DNA from: an uncultured Sphingomonadaceae bacterium
GTDB lineage: Bacteria > Pseudomonadota > Alphaproteobacteria > Sphingomonadales > Sphingomonadaceae
Direction: 5' to 3'
Assembly: GCA_937996655.1 (NCBI GenBank)
Contig: CALKUK010000014.1
Location: 372,001 to 436,000, forward strand
DNA length: 64,000 nucleotides
The notes beneath the pieces were generated by a model. It saw only the letters and a program-made list of their open reading frames with translations. It did not search any database and was not told the DNA's origin. Below, piece after piece: positions 9,198 to 17,049 of the stretch; position 1 is the first letter of the stretch; each line of letters opens with the position of its first letter. Both the position numbers and the translations under genes were made by a program.

Positions 9198-9983
9198 TCA
9201 GGCATTGCGCGCCATCAGCCCGCCATCCACCGGGATGACCGCACCGGTCACGAAGCTGGAGGCGGGGAGTGCCAAGTTGAGTGTCATCTGCGCGACCTCC
9301 TCGGGCAGGCCATAGCGGCGCAGCGCTGTCCGTCGTCTGGCGAACACCTCCTTGTCTGCGTCGCCGATGCGGGCCGTCATGCCGGTCAGGATCGGGCCCG
9401 GGCAGATGCAGTTGACGGTGATGCCCTCCTTGCCCAGATCGACCGCAAGGCCGCGTGTCAGCCCCGTCACGCCCGTCTTGGCGGCGACATAGGGCGTGTC
9501 CCCCGGGGTCGCCCCCAGCCCCTCTGTGGAGGCGATATTGATGATGCGCGCCGCATCACTGTGGCGCAGCCAAGGCAGAGCGGCGCGGACCATGCGCTGA
9601 TGCGCGGTCAGCATGATGAGGACGGCGCGATCCCATACGGCGTCATAGTCGGCACCGGCGTCGAGCGGACAGAAGCTTGAGACACCGGCATTGTTGACGA
9701 GTATGTCGATGCCGCCGAAGGCCGCCGCGACATCGCCGACCACCCGTTTAATGGCCTCATGGTCTGAGACGTCGAGCGCAAAGGCCTGCGCCGTTGGGAA
9801 GCCTGCCCCCGCAATCTCATCGACGACGGCCTGACAGGCTGCTGCGTCAAGATCGGTGACGGCAACGTGCGCGCCTTCGCGGGCGAACAGATGTGCCGTT
9901 GCCCGGCCCATTCCGGACGCGGCACCCGTCACGATGACGCGGCGGCCCGCGACCGAGCGGCTGAGATGCTGATAAGGTTCCAT
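9198..9983 (-). CDS. SDR-family NAD(P)-dependent oxidoreductase
   Basis: This 261-residue classical short-chain dehydrogenase has the cofactor motif TGAASGMGRA near residues 20-29, Asp at the end of the second strand (VTDLDA) suggesting NAD preference, the NNAG motif, the catalytic serine in NIAST and the YVAAK catalytic Tyr-Lys pair near residue 165. A GGAGAGG site stands just before the start. It converges on pit with a 6-bp gap. The substrate cannot be assigned. Confidence 0.9.
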   Translation of the reverse strand: MEPYQHLSRSVAGRRVIVTGAASGMGRATAHLFAREGAHVAVTDLDAAACQAVVDEIAGAGFPTAQAFALDVSDHEAIKRVVGDVAAAFGGIDILVNNAGVSSFCPLDAGADYDAVWDRAVLIMLTAHQRMVRAALPWLRHSDAARIINIASTEGLGATPGDTPYVAAKTGVTGLTRGLAVDLGKEGITVNCICPGPILTGMTARIGDADKEVFARRRTALRRYGLPEEVAQMTLNLALPASSFVTGAVIPVDGGLMARNA

Positions 9984-10045
9984 GTCCTCTCCTCTTTGGA
10001 AGGCAGAGTATCGGACAGGAGCCCCGGCGCAACTGGCGTTTCTAT

Positions 10046-11500
10046 TTACCGGAACGGCGGCTCATTAAAGGCGCGCAACTTGCGGCTGTGGAGCTTCGCC
10101 CCTTCCGCCTTCAACTGGCGGCAGGCTTCAATGCCGATCAGCATATGTTCGGCAATGGCGCGTTCGTAAAAGCGGTTGGCTTGGCCCGGCAGTTTCAGTT
10201 CGCCATGTAGCGGCTTGTCTGACACGCAGAGCAGTGTTCCATAAGGCACGCGGAAGCGATAGCCTTGGGCTGCAATCGTCGCTGACTCCATGTCGATGCC
10301 GATGGCACGCGATTGGGAGAAGCGCAGCGCCGACTTGGAATAGCGCAGTTCCCAATTGCGGTCGTCGGTGGTCACGATGGTCCCGGTGCGCAGCCGCGCC
10401 TTAAGGGCCTCGCCGCTTTCCCCTGAAACAGTCTCTGCCGCGCGGGCCATGGCCATTTGCACTTCGGCAATTGGCGGAATGGGGATCTCTGGCGGCAGCA
10501 GATCATCGAGCACATGGTCGTCCCGCAAATAGGCATGGGCGAGCACATAGTCGCCAATGCGCTGGCTGGCGCGCAGGCCGCCGCAATGGCCGATCATCAG
10601 CCAAGCCTCGGGCCGCATCACGGCCAGATGGTCGGTAATGGTCTTTGCGTTGGACGGGCCGACCCCGATGTTGACGAGCGTAATCCCGCTCTTGTCCGGT
10701 GCGGTCAGATGCCAGGCGGGCATCTGGTGTCGACGCCACGCACTGTCGGCCACGGTCGCGGCAGGGTCTTCGGTATTCTCCGTCACCGTCACGCCGCCGG
10801 GGCAAGACAGCATTTCATAGCCGCCGCCATTGCCCAATTGGGTGCAGGCCCAGCGCACGAATTCATCGACATAGCGGTGATAGTTGGTGAAGAGCACATA
10901 ACGCTGCACATGTTCGGGCGGTGTGCCGGTATAATGGCGCAGCCGCGCGAGCGAGAAGTCCGTCCGCAGGCCATCAAACAGCGACAGCGGATGGGGAAGC
11001 TCGGCATCGCCCAAGAGCAGCCCGTCGGCGATCTCGTCGCCGATATGGGCAAGCTCGGTCGCCGGGAACCAACGGGCGAGATCAATGGCGCGGACGTCGC
11101 CAAATTCGGTTCCTGCATCCAGCACATAAGGGAAGGGGATTTCCTGACGGCCGGGGCGCACCTCTACAGTCACATCATAATCGGCGATCAAGATGTCGAC
11201 CTGTTCTGCGATATAGTCCGCGAACAGGGTCGGCTTGGTGATGCTCGTGACGTAATGGCCGGGTGCCGAAAACCGCCCGAAGGAGCGCTGTGGCTCTGCA
11301 CTGTCTGCGCCGCCGGTCCAAGTGATGTGGATTTCGGGGTATGCAAAACTGCCATCGGTCCGCCATGCGGGATCGGGCAATGTGCCATTGGCGATATAGG
11401 CCTCAATGGCATCGCGCAGGCGTTTTACAGAGGCTTTGAAAAGGATGTCGAGCTGTTCGACAATGGCTCGACCGTTTACGGTTCTTGTCTGTCTATCCAT
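10046..11500 (-). CDS. amn: AMP nucleosidase
   Basis: This 484-residue enzyme hydrolyses AMP to adenine and ribose 5-phosphate. The N-terminal AMP nucleosidase domain covers about residues 1-180. A nucleoside-phosphorylase-like catalytic domain follows, with LVNIGVGPSNAKT, MIGHCGGLR and GIDMESATIA segments. Length and domain order match the proteobacterial Amn family. It is transcribed alone, between an SDR gene and a terminator that closes the peroxiredoxin gene upstream. Confidence 0.95.
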   Translation of the reverse strand: MDRQTRTVNGRAIVEQLDILFKASVKRLRDAIEAYIANGTLPDPAWRTDGSFAYPEIHITWTGGADSAEPQRSFGRFSAPGHYVTSITKPTLFADYIAEQVDILIADYDVTVEVRPGRQEIPFPYVLDAGTEFGDVRAIDLARWFPATELAHIGDEIADGLLLGDAELPHPLSLFDGLRTDFSLARLRHYTGTPPEHVQRYVLFTNYHRYVDEFVRWACTQLGNGGGYEMLSCPGGVTVTENTEDPAATVADSAWRRHQMPAWHLTAPDKSGITLVNIGVGPSNAKTITDHLAVMRPEAWLMIGHCGGLRASQRIGDYVLAHAYLRDDHVLDDLLPPEIPIPPIAEVQMAMARAAETVSGESGEALKARLRTGTIVTTDDRNWELRYSKSALRFSQSRAIGIDMESATIAAQGYRFRVPYGTLLCVSDKPLHGELKLPGQANRFYERAIAEHMLIGIEACRQLKAEGAKLHSRKLRAFNEPPFR

Positions 11501-11577
11501 CTTGGATATTTACACAAAACACGCGTCATCCGCAAGGCAGCGCCAGTTTTGAGCGCTAAGACATTCATTTTGGGCGT

Positions 11578-11611
11578 AAAAAAGGGGAGCGGCAATGCCC
11601 TGCCACTCCCC
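11578..11611 (-). terminator. Intrinsic terminator after the peroxiredoxin gene
   Basis: Read on the minus strand, ggggagtggca pairs with tgccgctcccc around a 6-nt loop (one internal mismatch), followed directly by six T. It begins 23 bp after the peroxiredoxin stop and separates that gene from amn. Confidence 0.92.
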
Positions 11612-11634
11612 GGTTTTCCTCTCCCAGGAAACTA

Positions 11635-12117
11635 TTAGATCTGTTCTAGCATGTAATCCGCTGAACTGACACGAAATTCGCCCGGTGCTTCGACAAAAAG
11701 CTGTTCCACCTTGCCGTCATTGACGACCATGGCAAAGCGCTGACCGCGCGTGCCCATGCCGAACTTGGAGCCGTCCATTTCAAGGCCGACAGCCTTGGCG
11801 AAATCGCCATTGCCGTCTGCGAGCATGGTCACCGAGGCATCGCTGCCGGCGGACTTGCCCCATGCGCCCATCACGAAGGCGTCATTGACGGCGGTGCACA
11901 CGATTTCATCGATGCCCTTGGCTTTCAACTCGGCAGCCTTTTCGACAAAGCCCGGCAGATGCTTGGCGGAGCAGGTCGGCGTGAAGGCGCCCGGAACGGA
12001 GAACAGCGCAACGCGCTTTCCAGCGAACAGCGCATCCGAAGAGACCGGCTGCGGGCCTTCTGCGGTCGGCTTTACGAAGTTGACGTTTGGAACCTTGTCT
12101 CCAACTGCAATCGTCAT
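11635..12117 (-). CDS. Peroxiredoxin (Prx5/redoxin type)
   Basis: This 160-residue thiol peroxidase reduces hydrogen peroxide and organic hydroperoxides. The peroxidatic cysteine is in SVPGAFTPTCS near residue 48, and the conserved GKRVALF strand precedes it. The family usually takes electrons from glutathione/glutaredoxin or thioredoxin. The ATG at 12117 is chosen over a TTG two codons upstream because AGGAATTGACC places a good ribosome site before it. It is a single-gene unit with its own terminator. Confidence 0.93.
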   Translation of the reverse strand: MTIAVGDKVPNVNFVKPTAEGPQPVSSDALFAGKRVALFSVPGAFTPTCSAKHLPGFVEKAAELKAKGIDEIVCTAVNDAFVMGAWGKSAGSDASVTMLADGNGDFAKAVGLEMDGSKFGMGTRGQRFAMVVNDGKVEQLFVEAPGEFRVSSADYMLEQI

Positions 12118-12201
12118 GGTCAATTCCTCTCAAATGGGTCTTCCCGCCTATATCAGTGCCCTTCGAGTCTGCAATATGACATTCGGAATGAAACGGTCTG
12201 A

Positions 12202-12714
12202 TTAGGCGCACCAGCTGTCGCGGTGGCCGCCAGCGTAAGAGCGGGCCAGCCCTTCGGACACGAGTATGCCGCCCAGCGACTGGCCATTGCGCTTAACGAT
12301 GCGCAGCTTGCGGCCATAGCGGTCGGTATCGCGACGGATTGGCTCCAGCTCGAACGCCCCGGCATTAAGCAAGGCTTGCAGCCGGTCGGTCGCCGCAGTG
12401 CCCAGCCGCGCCTCTTCGGCGCAGCGCGACGGGTGCGTTTCCGGCGTATCAATGTCGGCGACACGGATCTTTACACCGTCGATCCAGAAGGTGTCGCCGT
12501 CCACGACGCAATTGAGGCCGCCCCCGCTATGGCATTTGCCGAAATAGACCGCGGGCAAGGACGGGCGCGTCTGCTGGGCCTTCTGGGCGCCATCTGCGAC
12601 GCCGGTCCTTGCGGGTGCTACAGCATCGCGTCTGGCGGCGACGGGCCAAGACACGATGACTGCTGCGGTCAGGGCCATGCCGATGAGGCCGGCGAGGGGA
12701 ATGTGTCGGATCAT
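12202..12714 (-). CDS. Thermonuclease-family (SNase-like) protein, membrane-anchored or secreted
   Basis: This 170-residue protein has an N-terminal hydrophobic segment (about residues 4-23) acting as signal peptide or anchor, then an SNase-like OB fold: NCVVDGDTFWIDGVKIRVAD, DIDTPE, the EEARLG segment and DRYGRKLRIV. These hold the conserved Asp, Glu and Arg positions of calcium-dependent nucleases. The start at 12714 is preferred over an upstream in-frame ATG because it puts the hydrophobic segment at the N-terminus. Two cysteine pairs (near residues 61-68 and in the CAEEA and SWCA segments) suggest an exported, disulfide-bonded protein. Nucleic-acid cleavage is inferred from the family only. 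Confidence 0.85.
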   Translation of the reverse strand: MIRHIPLAGLIGMALTAAVIVSWPVAARRDAVAPARTGVADGAQKAQQTRPSLPAVYFGKCHSGGGLNCVVDGDTFWIDGVKIRVADIDTPETHPSRCAEEARLGTAATDRLQALLNAGAFELEPIRRDTDRYGRKLRIVKRNGQSLGGILVSEGLARSYAGGHRDSWCA

Positions 12715-12906
12715 TGCCGCCGTCTTCCAGCGGACGCTCCAATGAGAAAACGACAACAGGGGCCGGAATGGACACATCGCCGACGCATCGACGGAGCGTC
12801 ATGTTGGGAGCGCGGTCAGACGGGGCAGATTTCAGGCCGCCGCCGCCGGTGTGTGTCCCGTCGCCCTCCGCGCCAAATCGGACCTGATTGCGACCGTTAA
12901 TCGACC

Positions 12907-13590
12907 TTAAACGCGGATGTAGCGGAAATACCAGACATCATGGCCAAAGACGGTGCGGGCCTTGCGTTCATAGCGCGTCTCCGGCCAGTCCTCCGGACGC
13001 ACCAGAAAGTCGCTGGAGGTTTTAGCCTGCCAGTCGAAATCCCGCCGCCGGTCCATCTGCATCATCGCCCAGCGGCAATAAATGGGATGGTCGGTGCCGA
13101 AGCGGAATTCACCGCCCGGCTTCAGCTTGGCCGCGATCATGGAGAGCGGGCCGGGGTTCATCATCCGCCGTTTGGCGTGGCGTGCCTTGGGCCAAGGGTC
13201 CGGGTGCAGCAGATAGACGCGGTCGAGCGATCCGTCGGGCAGGCGGCCCAAGGCATCAAGCGCGTCGCCCATGTGGAGGCGGATATTGGGGAGCGACTTA
13301 TCCCGGATGTGGAGCATCGCGGAGACCACGCCGTTCACGAACGGTTCGCAGCCGATCAACCCATGGTCGGGGTGCCGCTCCGCCTGCCAGGCGAGATGCT
13401 CCCCGCCGCCAAATCCGATTTCAAAATGGAGCGGACGATCATCGCCGAATAAGGTGCGCGCGTCGATCGGGCCGTCCGGCACGGCAACCGTCGGTAGAAA
13501 ATCATCCATCAATGCCTGTTGTCCGGCCCTCAGCTTATGGCCTTTGGCACGGCCATAAAGGCGGTTGAGGGTTGTCGGGTCAGTCGTCAT
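12907..13590 (-). CDS. trmB: tRNA (guanine-N7-)-methyltransferase TrmB
   Basis: This 227-residue SAM-dependent enzyme makes m7G46 in tRNA variable loops. Seen motifs: FEIGFGGGEHL (SAM-binding motif I, about residues 55-65), GCEPFVNGV, the LHPDPWPKARHAKRR catalytic segment near residue 130 and GTDHPIYCRW. It lies downstream of metK on the same strand, 113 bp after its stop, with a likely metK terminator in between, so it may have its own promoter. The preceding stretch to the nuclease gene (12715-12906) holds no convincing gene. Confidence 0.97.
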   Translation of the reverse strand: MTTDPTTLNRLYGRAKGHKLRAGQQALMDDFLPTVAVPDGPIDARTLFGDDRPLHFEIGFGGGEHLAWQAERHPDHGLIGCEPFVNGVVSAMLHIRDKSLPNIRLHMGDALDALGRLPDGSLDRVYLLHPDPWPKARHAKRRMMNPGPLSMIAAKLKPGGEFRFGTDHPIYCRWAMMQMDRRRDFDWQAKTSSDFLVRPEDWPETRYERKARTVFGHDVWYFRYIRV

Positions 13591-13640
13591 GCGCGCGCCT
13601 GTAGCGGTGATCTGCCGGCTTGTCCAAGCCGGGGATATGG

Positions 13641-13671
13641 AAAGGGGCGCCCTGCGGATGCGGGACGCCCC
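13641..13671 (-). terminator. Probable terminator after metK
   Basis: On the minus strand ggggcgtccc pairs with gggcgcccc around a short loop, with a bulged base, and is followed by three T. It lies 33 bp after the metK stop and 51 bp before trmB. The weak T tract lowers confidence. Confidence 0.6.
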
Positions 13672-13703
13672 TATCGTTCATGACCCGCGGTCAGGCGCGG
13701 GTG

Positions 13704-14906
13704 TTAGATCGCGGCCTTCAGGTCGTCGACCAGATCGGTACGTTCCCAGGGGAAGAAATCCCCCTCAGGCTTGCGGCCGAAATGGCCATAGGCGGCCGAC
13801 TTGCGGTAGATGGGCTTGTTGAGGCCCAGATGCGTGCGGATACTGCGCGGCGTCAGACCACCCAGCTTGGGGATGCTCATGATTGCAGCTTCAATCACGT
13901 CATCGCCCACCGTGCCGGTTTCATGCGTGTCGACATAAAGCGACAGCGGCTTGGAGACGCCAATGGCATAGGCCAGCTGGATCGTGCAGCGCGTGGCAAG
14001 GCCTGCCGCCACAATGTTCTTGGCAAGATAGCGGGTGATGTAGGCCGCCGACCGGTCAACCTTGGTCGGGTCCTTACCGGAGAAGGCGCCGCCGCCATGC
14101 GGAGCAGCCCCGCCATAAGTGTCTACGATGATCTTACGGCCCGTCAGGCCCGCATCGCCATCGGGTCCGCCGATGACAAAGCTGCCGGTCGGGTTGATGT
14201 GATATTCGGTTTCCCGCAGCAGGACAGGCGGGATCACGTCGGCCACAACCTTCTTCACATAAGCATGCAGTTCGGCTTCCTTGTCGCCTTCATCATAGCC
14301 CGGCGCGTGCTGGGTTGAGACAACGACTGCGGTGGCGGCCACCGGCAGGCTGCCTTCATAGCGCAGCGTCACCTGGCTCTTGGCGTCCGGCTCAAGGAAC
14401 GGTGCTGCGCCGGAATGGCGGTCAGCGGCCATGCGCTCAAGGATCTTGTGGCTGTAATAGAGCGTGGCCGGCATCAGGTCGGGCGTCTCGTCGGTTGCAT
14501 AACCGAACATGATGCCCTGGTCGCCAGCGCCTTCGTCCTTGTTGGCGGCGGCGTCCACGCCCTGCGCGATATGCGCGGACTGACCGTGAAGGCGGTTGAT
14601 GAACTCAAACTTTTCCCAGTGGAAACCGTCCTGTTCATAGCCGATGTCCTTCACCGTCTGGCGGACGGTGGCTTCAATCTCGGCCTGTGCGCCGGGCGCC
14701 CATTCACCGTTTTCGTAAACGCCCTTGCAGCGGATTTCGCCGGCGAGAACAACAAGCTGCGTCGTCGTCAGCGTTTCGCACGCGATGCGCGCTTCCGGGT
14801 CTTTGGACAGGAAGAGGTCAACGATGGCGTCCGAGATCTGGTCAGAGACCTTGTCGGGATGACCTTCAGAAACGCTTTCAGATGTGAATAGGTAATTGGA
14901 ACGCAT
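13704..14906 (-). CDS. metK: S-adenosylmethionine synthetase
   Basis: This 400-residue enzyme makes SAM from methionine and ATP. The start at 14906 gives the classical MRSNYLFTSESVSEGHPDK N-terminus; another ATG five codons upstream is possible. Signature segments GHPDKVSDQISDA (near residue 14), GDQGIMFGYA and the phosphate-binding HGGGAFSGKDPTKVDRS near residue 265 are all intact. It lies downstream of lnt (64 bp) in the same direction, but a palindrome at 14940-14955 suggests separate control of metK. Confidence 0.97.
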   Translation of the reverse strand: MRSNYLFTSESVSEGHPDKVSDQISDAIVDLFLSKDPEARIACETLTTTQLVVLAGEIRCKGVYENGEWAPGAQAEIEATVRQTVKDIGYEQDGFHWEKFEFINRLHGQSAHIAQGVDAAANKDEGAGDQGIMFGYATDETPDLMPATLYYSHKILERMAADRHSGAAPFLEPDAKSQVTLRYEGSLPVAATAVVVSTQHAPGYDEGDKEAELHAYVKKVVADVIPPVLLRETEYHINPTGSFVIGGPDGDAGLTGRKIIVDTYGGAAPHGGGAFSGKDPTKVDRSAAYITRYLAKNIVAAGLATRCTIQLAYAIGVSKPLSLYVDTHETGTVGDDVIEAAIMSIPKLGGLTPRSIRTHLGLNKPIYRKSAAYGHFGRKPEGDFFPWERTDLVDDLKAAI

Positions 14907-14939
14907 GGTTTTTCCAGTCATTGATTGCTGTGTCTGCGT

Positions 14940-14955
14940 ATAAAGAAATCTTTAT
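14940..14955 (-). promoter_or_regulatory. Palindromic operator candidate upstream of metK
   Basis: The sequence ataaagaaatctttat is a 7-bp inverted repeat (ATAAAGA/TCTTTAT) with a 2-bp centre, 34 bp before the metK start and just past the lnt stop. AT-rich palindromes of this form resemble operators of ArsR-type SahR regulators of SAM-cycle genes in Proteobacteria; that link is from memory and not tested. Confidence 0.55.
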
Positions 14956-14969
14956 GTGCGGCTGTGCCC

Positions 14970-16538
14970 TTAGCGTAGACGCCGACGCAGCGCAATTCCC
15001 GTCATTGCAAGAAGGAGCGCAAATCCCAGTGGCAGAATGTTGCCCAGTCGGGCAAATAGCGTGGGGCCATGCGCGATGGGCAGGCGCGCCTCGATAAAGC
15101 CGGCTTCATGATAGGGTACAGAATGCAGCAGCCGGCCATCGGCATCGACAATCGCTGAGATGCCTGTCGGGGTGGACCGGACGACCGGCAGGCCTTCCTC
15201 CACCGCCCTTAGCCGCGCCTGTGCCAGATGCTGTGGCGGACCCCAGCTGCCGAACCATGCATCGTTGGATGGATTGAAGATGAAGGCTGGGCGGTTGCCT
15301 CGCTCCACGACGTGCCCAGAGAAAATCATTTCATAGCATATTTGGAATCCGACCTTGCCAAAGCCGGGCACATCAAAGCTGCGCGGGCCGGGGCCGGGCC
15401 AGAAGTCTATATCGCCGGGCACCAGGCGGGACAGGCCAATGGCAGACAGGACCGGCCGCATGGGCAGATATTCCCCATAAGGCACCAGATGCGACTTGTC
15501 GTAACGCGAGGTGATCTGGCCATTGGACAGCAGCGCAAATACGCTGTTGCGCGCGCCGACGAGCTTCCCCGCACGATCATATTCCAGCGCGACGCCGCCG
15601 GTGAGCAGCGCGTCCTTCGGGCCGAGCAGCGTGGCGAGCCGCGCCCGTGCCCATGGTTCTTCCTGAATATAATCGGGGATGGCCGCTTCAGGCCAGACGA
15701 TGAGGCGCGGTGCCTTGCCCGGTGCGCCGGTCATCGCCTCCAACTTGCGGAAATTGATGGCATCAAAGGCGGGTACGTGCTTGTCCTGTTGGCCGATATT
15801 GGGCTGCACAACGCGGATAAGTGGCTGATCTGCGCCCGCGCGTTCGGTGTCGGACGGTGCCTTGGGGAGGGCTGCAAGAAGAAGCGGGGCACAGAAGATG
15901 GCGGCGGCTATATAACGCCGATCCCGCGCCAAAAGGGCCCCGCCGGAGATCAGGACCATGATGCCTGAAAGCCCATAGGTGCCAAACAAGGTGGACAATC
16001 TGGGTAGTGATCCAAGCGGCACGCCCACGACCCCAAGCGGGTTCCAGGCAAAGCCCGTGAACATCGTGGCCCGCAACCATTCGGTCACGATCCATGCAGC
16101 GGCAAAGAGCAAGACGAACACGATGCCCTGCGTCCGGCCATGCCGCCAGGCGAGCCCGGCGGCCATTGCCGGATAGACTGCAATATACAGCGCGAGCACC
16201 AGAACCGCGACCCAGCCAAGCCAAACGGGCATGGCGTCTTGATAGGCAAAAGACCCGGCAATCCAGTTGAGGCCGATGACGAAATGGCCGACGCCAAAGC
16301 AATAGCCGCGCAGCAGGGCGCCCCTCAGGTCCGGTGCGGTCCGCACGAGGTGCATCAAAAGGGCAAAACAGACCAGCGTGACCGGCAACAGATTGAGCGG
16401 CGCAAAGCCGGACGCCGAGGCAAGGCCGGCAAGGAGCGCGAGAGATTTGGGGAAACGCAGCACGGCGGCAGGGCTAATGGGCGGCGTCCACAAATTCAAT
16501 CTTTGTCTTTGGCCTTTGTGGCCATAGAAGGCGCTCAT
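14970..16538 (-). CDS. lnt: Apolipoprotein N-acyltransferase
   Basis: This inner-membrane enzyme N-acylates the cysteine of lipoproteins, the last maturation step. The 522-residue frame has about six N-terminal transmembrane segments (residues 28-210), then a nitrilase-like periplasmic domain with the catalytic Glu in VWPEAAIPD, Lys in YDKSHLVPYGEYLP and Cys in QICYEMIF, and a final membrane helix. The ATG at 16538 gives 25 extra polar residues before the usual LRFPKSLALLAG start; a GTG at 16463 is an alternative. The ATG shares bases with the start of the divergent VOC gene. Confidence 0.94.
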   Translation of the reverse strand: MSAFYGHKGQRQRLNLWTPPISPAAVLRFPKSLALLAGLASASGFAPLNLLPVTLVCFALLMHLVRTAPDLRGALLRGYCFGVGHFVIGLNWIAGSFAYQDAMPVWLGWVAVLVLALYIAVYPAMAAGLAWRHGRTQGIVFVLLFAAAWIVTEWLRATMFTGFAWNPLGVVGVPLGSLPRLSTLFGTYGLSGIMVLISGGALLARDRRYIAAAIFCAPLLLAALPKAPSDTERAGADQPLIRVVQPNIGQQDKHVPAFDAINFRKLEAMTGAPGKAPRLIVWPEAAIPDYIQEEPWARARLATLLGPKDALLTGGVALEYDRAGKLVGARNSVFALLSNGQITSRYDKSHLVPYGEYLPMRPVLSAIGLSRLVPGDIDFWPGPGPRSFDVPGFGKVGFQICYEMIFSGHVVERGNRPAFIFNPSNDAWFGSWGPPQHLAQARLRAVEEGLPVVRSTPTGISAIVDADGRLLHSVPYHEAGFIEARLPIAHGPTLFARLGNILPLGFALLLAMTGIALRRRLR

Positions 16539-16953
16539 GCGTCCCTTCCATCTCGCCTTTCCTGTCCATGATCTTGAAGCCGCCCGCCGATTTTACGGAG
16601 GCATTCTTGGCTGCGGAGAAGGTCGCAGTTCAGACCATTGGATCGACTTTGATCTTTATGGCCATCAGATCGTGGCGCATCTCTCCCCCGATGCGAAGGC
16701 CGTGGCTGTCACCAACCCAGTCGACGGGCATGATGTGCCGGTGCCGCATTTCGGAGTCGTCCTGACCATGCCGCAATGGGAAGCCTTGGCCGAGCGTGTG
16801 ACCGCGGCCGGCATCGCCTTCGGGATCGCGCCCTATGTCCGTTTCAAGGGGCAGCCGGGAGAGCAGGCGACGATGTTCTTTCTGGACCCGAGCGGCAATG
16901 CGCTCGAGTTCAAGGCCTTTGCCGACGACGCCATGCTGTTCGCGACGGGGTAA
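16537..16953 (+). CDS. VOC-family (glyoxalase/dioxygenase-fold) protein
   Basis: This 138-residue protein has the paired beta-alpha-beta-beta-beta modules of the vicinal-oxygen-chelate fold. A metal-type histidine is in RPFHLAFPVHDLEAARRFY at the start, and the VPHFGVV and FFLDPSGNALEFKAF segments carry the second His and the Glu that commonly complete the metal site. It is transcribed away from lnt with starts sharing two bases. It interrupts a minus-strand operon-like run, and a 67-bp repeat follows its stop. Substrate unknown. Confidence 0.85.
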   Translation: MRPFHLAFPVHDLEAARRFYGGILGCGEGRSSDHWIDFDLYGHQIVAHLSPDAKAVAVTNPVDGHDVPVPHFGVVLTMPQWEALAERVTAAGIAFGIAPYVRFKGQPGEQATMFFLDPSGNALEFKAFADDAMLFATG

Positions 16954-16977
16954 TTCGCCAGCACCGTTTGCCCAACC

Positions 16978-17044
16978 GTCATGCCAGCGCAGGCTGGCAT
17001 CTTGCGCACCAGTATTAAGGGTCTCCAGCCTGCGCTGGGGTGAC
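16978..17044. repeat. 67-bp paired-palindrome repeat, copy 1
   Basis: Two palindromic halves (gccagcgcaggctggc at 16983-16998 and ccagcctgcgctgg at 17025-17038) form a larger inverted repeat, the outer ends being gtca/tgac. It fills the gap between two convergent genes. A second copy of the same length, in opposite orientation, is at 35047-35113. Confidence 0.85.
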
Positions 17045-17049
17045 GGTTC

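Noticed and set aside
12801..12887. 28-codon open frame in the gap between nuclease and trmB
   Set aside because: No ribosome site, Pro/Ala-rich random-looking product and no pattern like known small proteins.
14907..14969. SAM riboswitch before metK
   Set aside because: The gap is 63 bp, most of it a palindrome and an AT-rich promoter-like part; no pseudoknot or SAM-II/SAM-I core could be seen.
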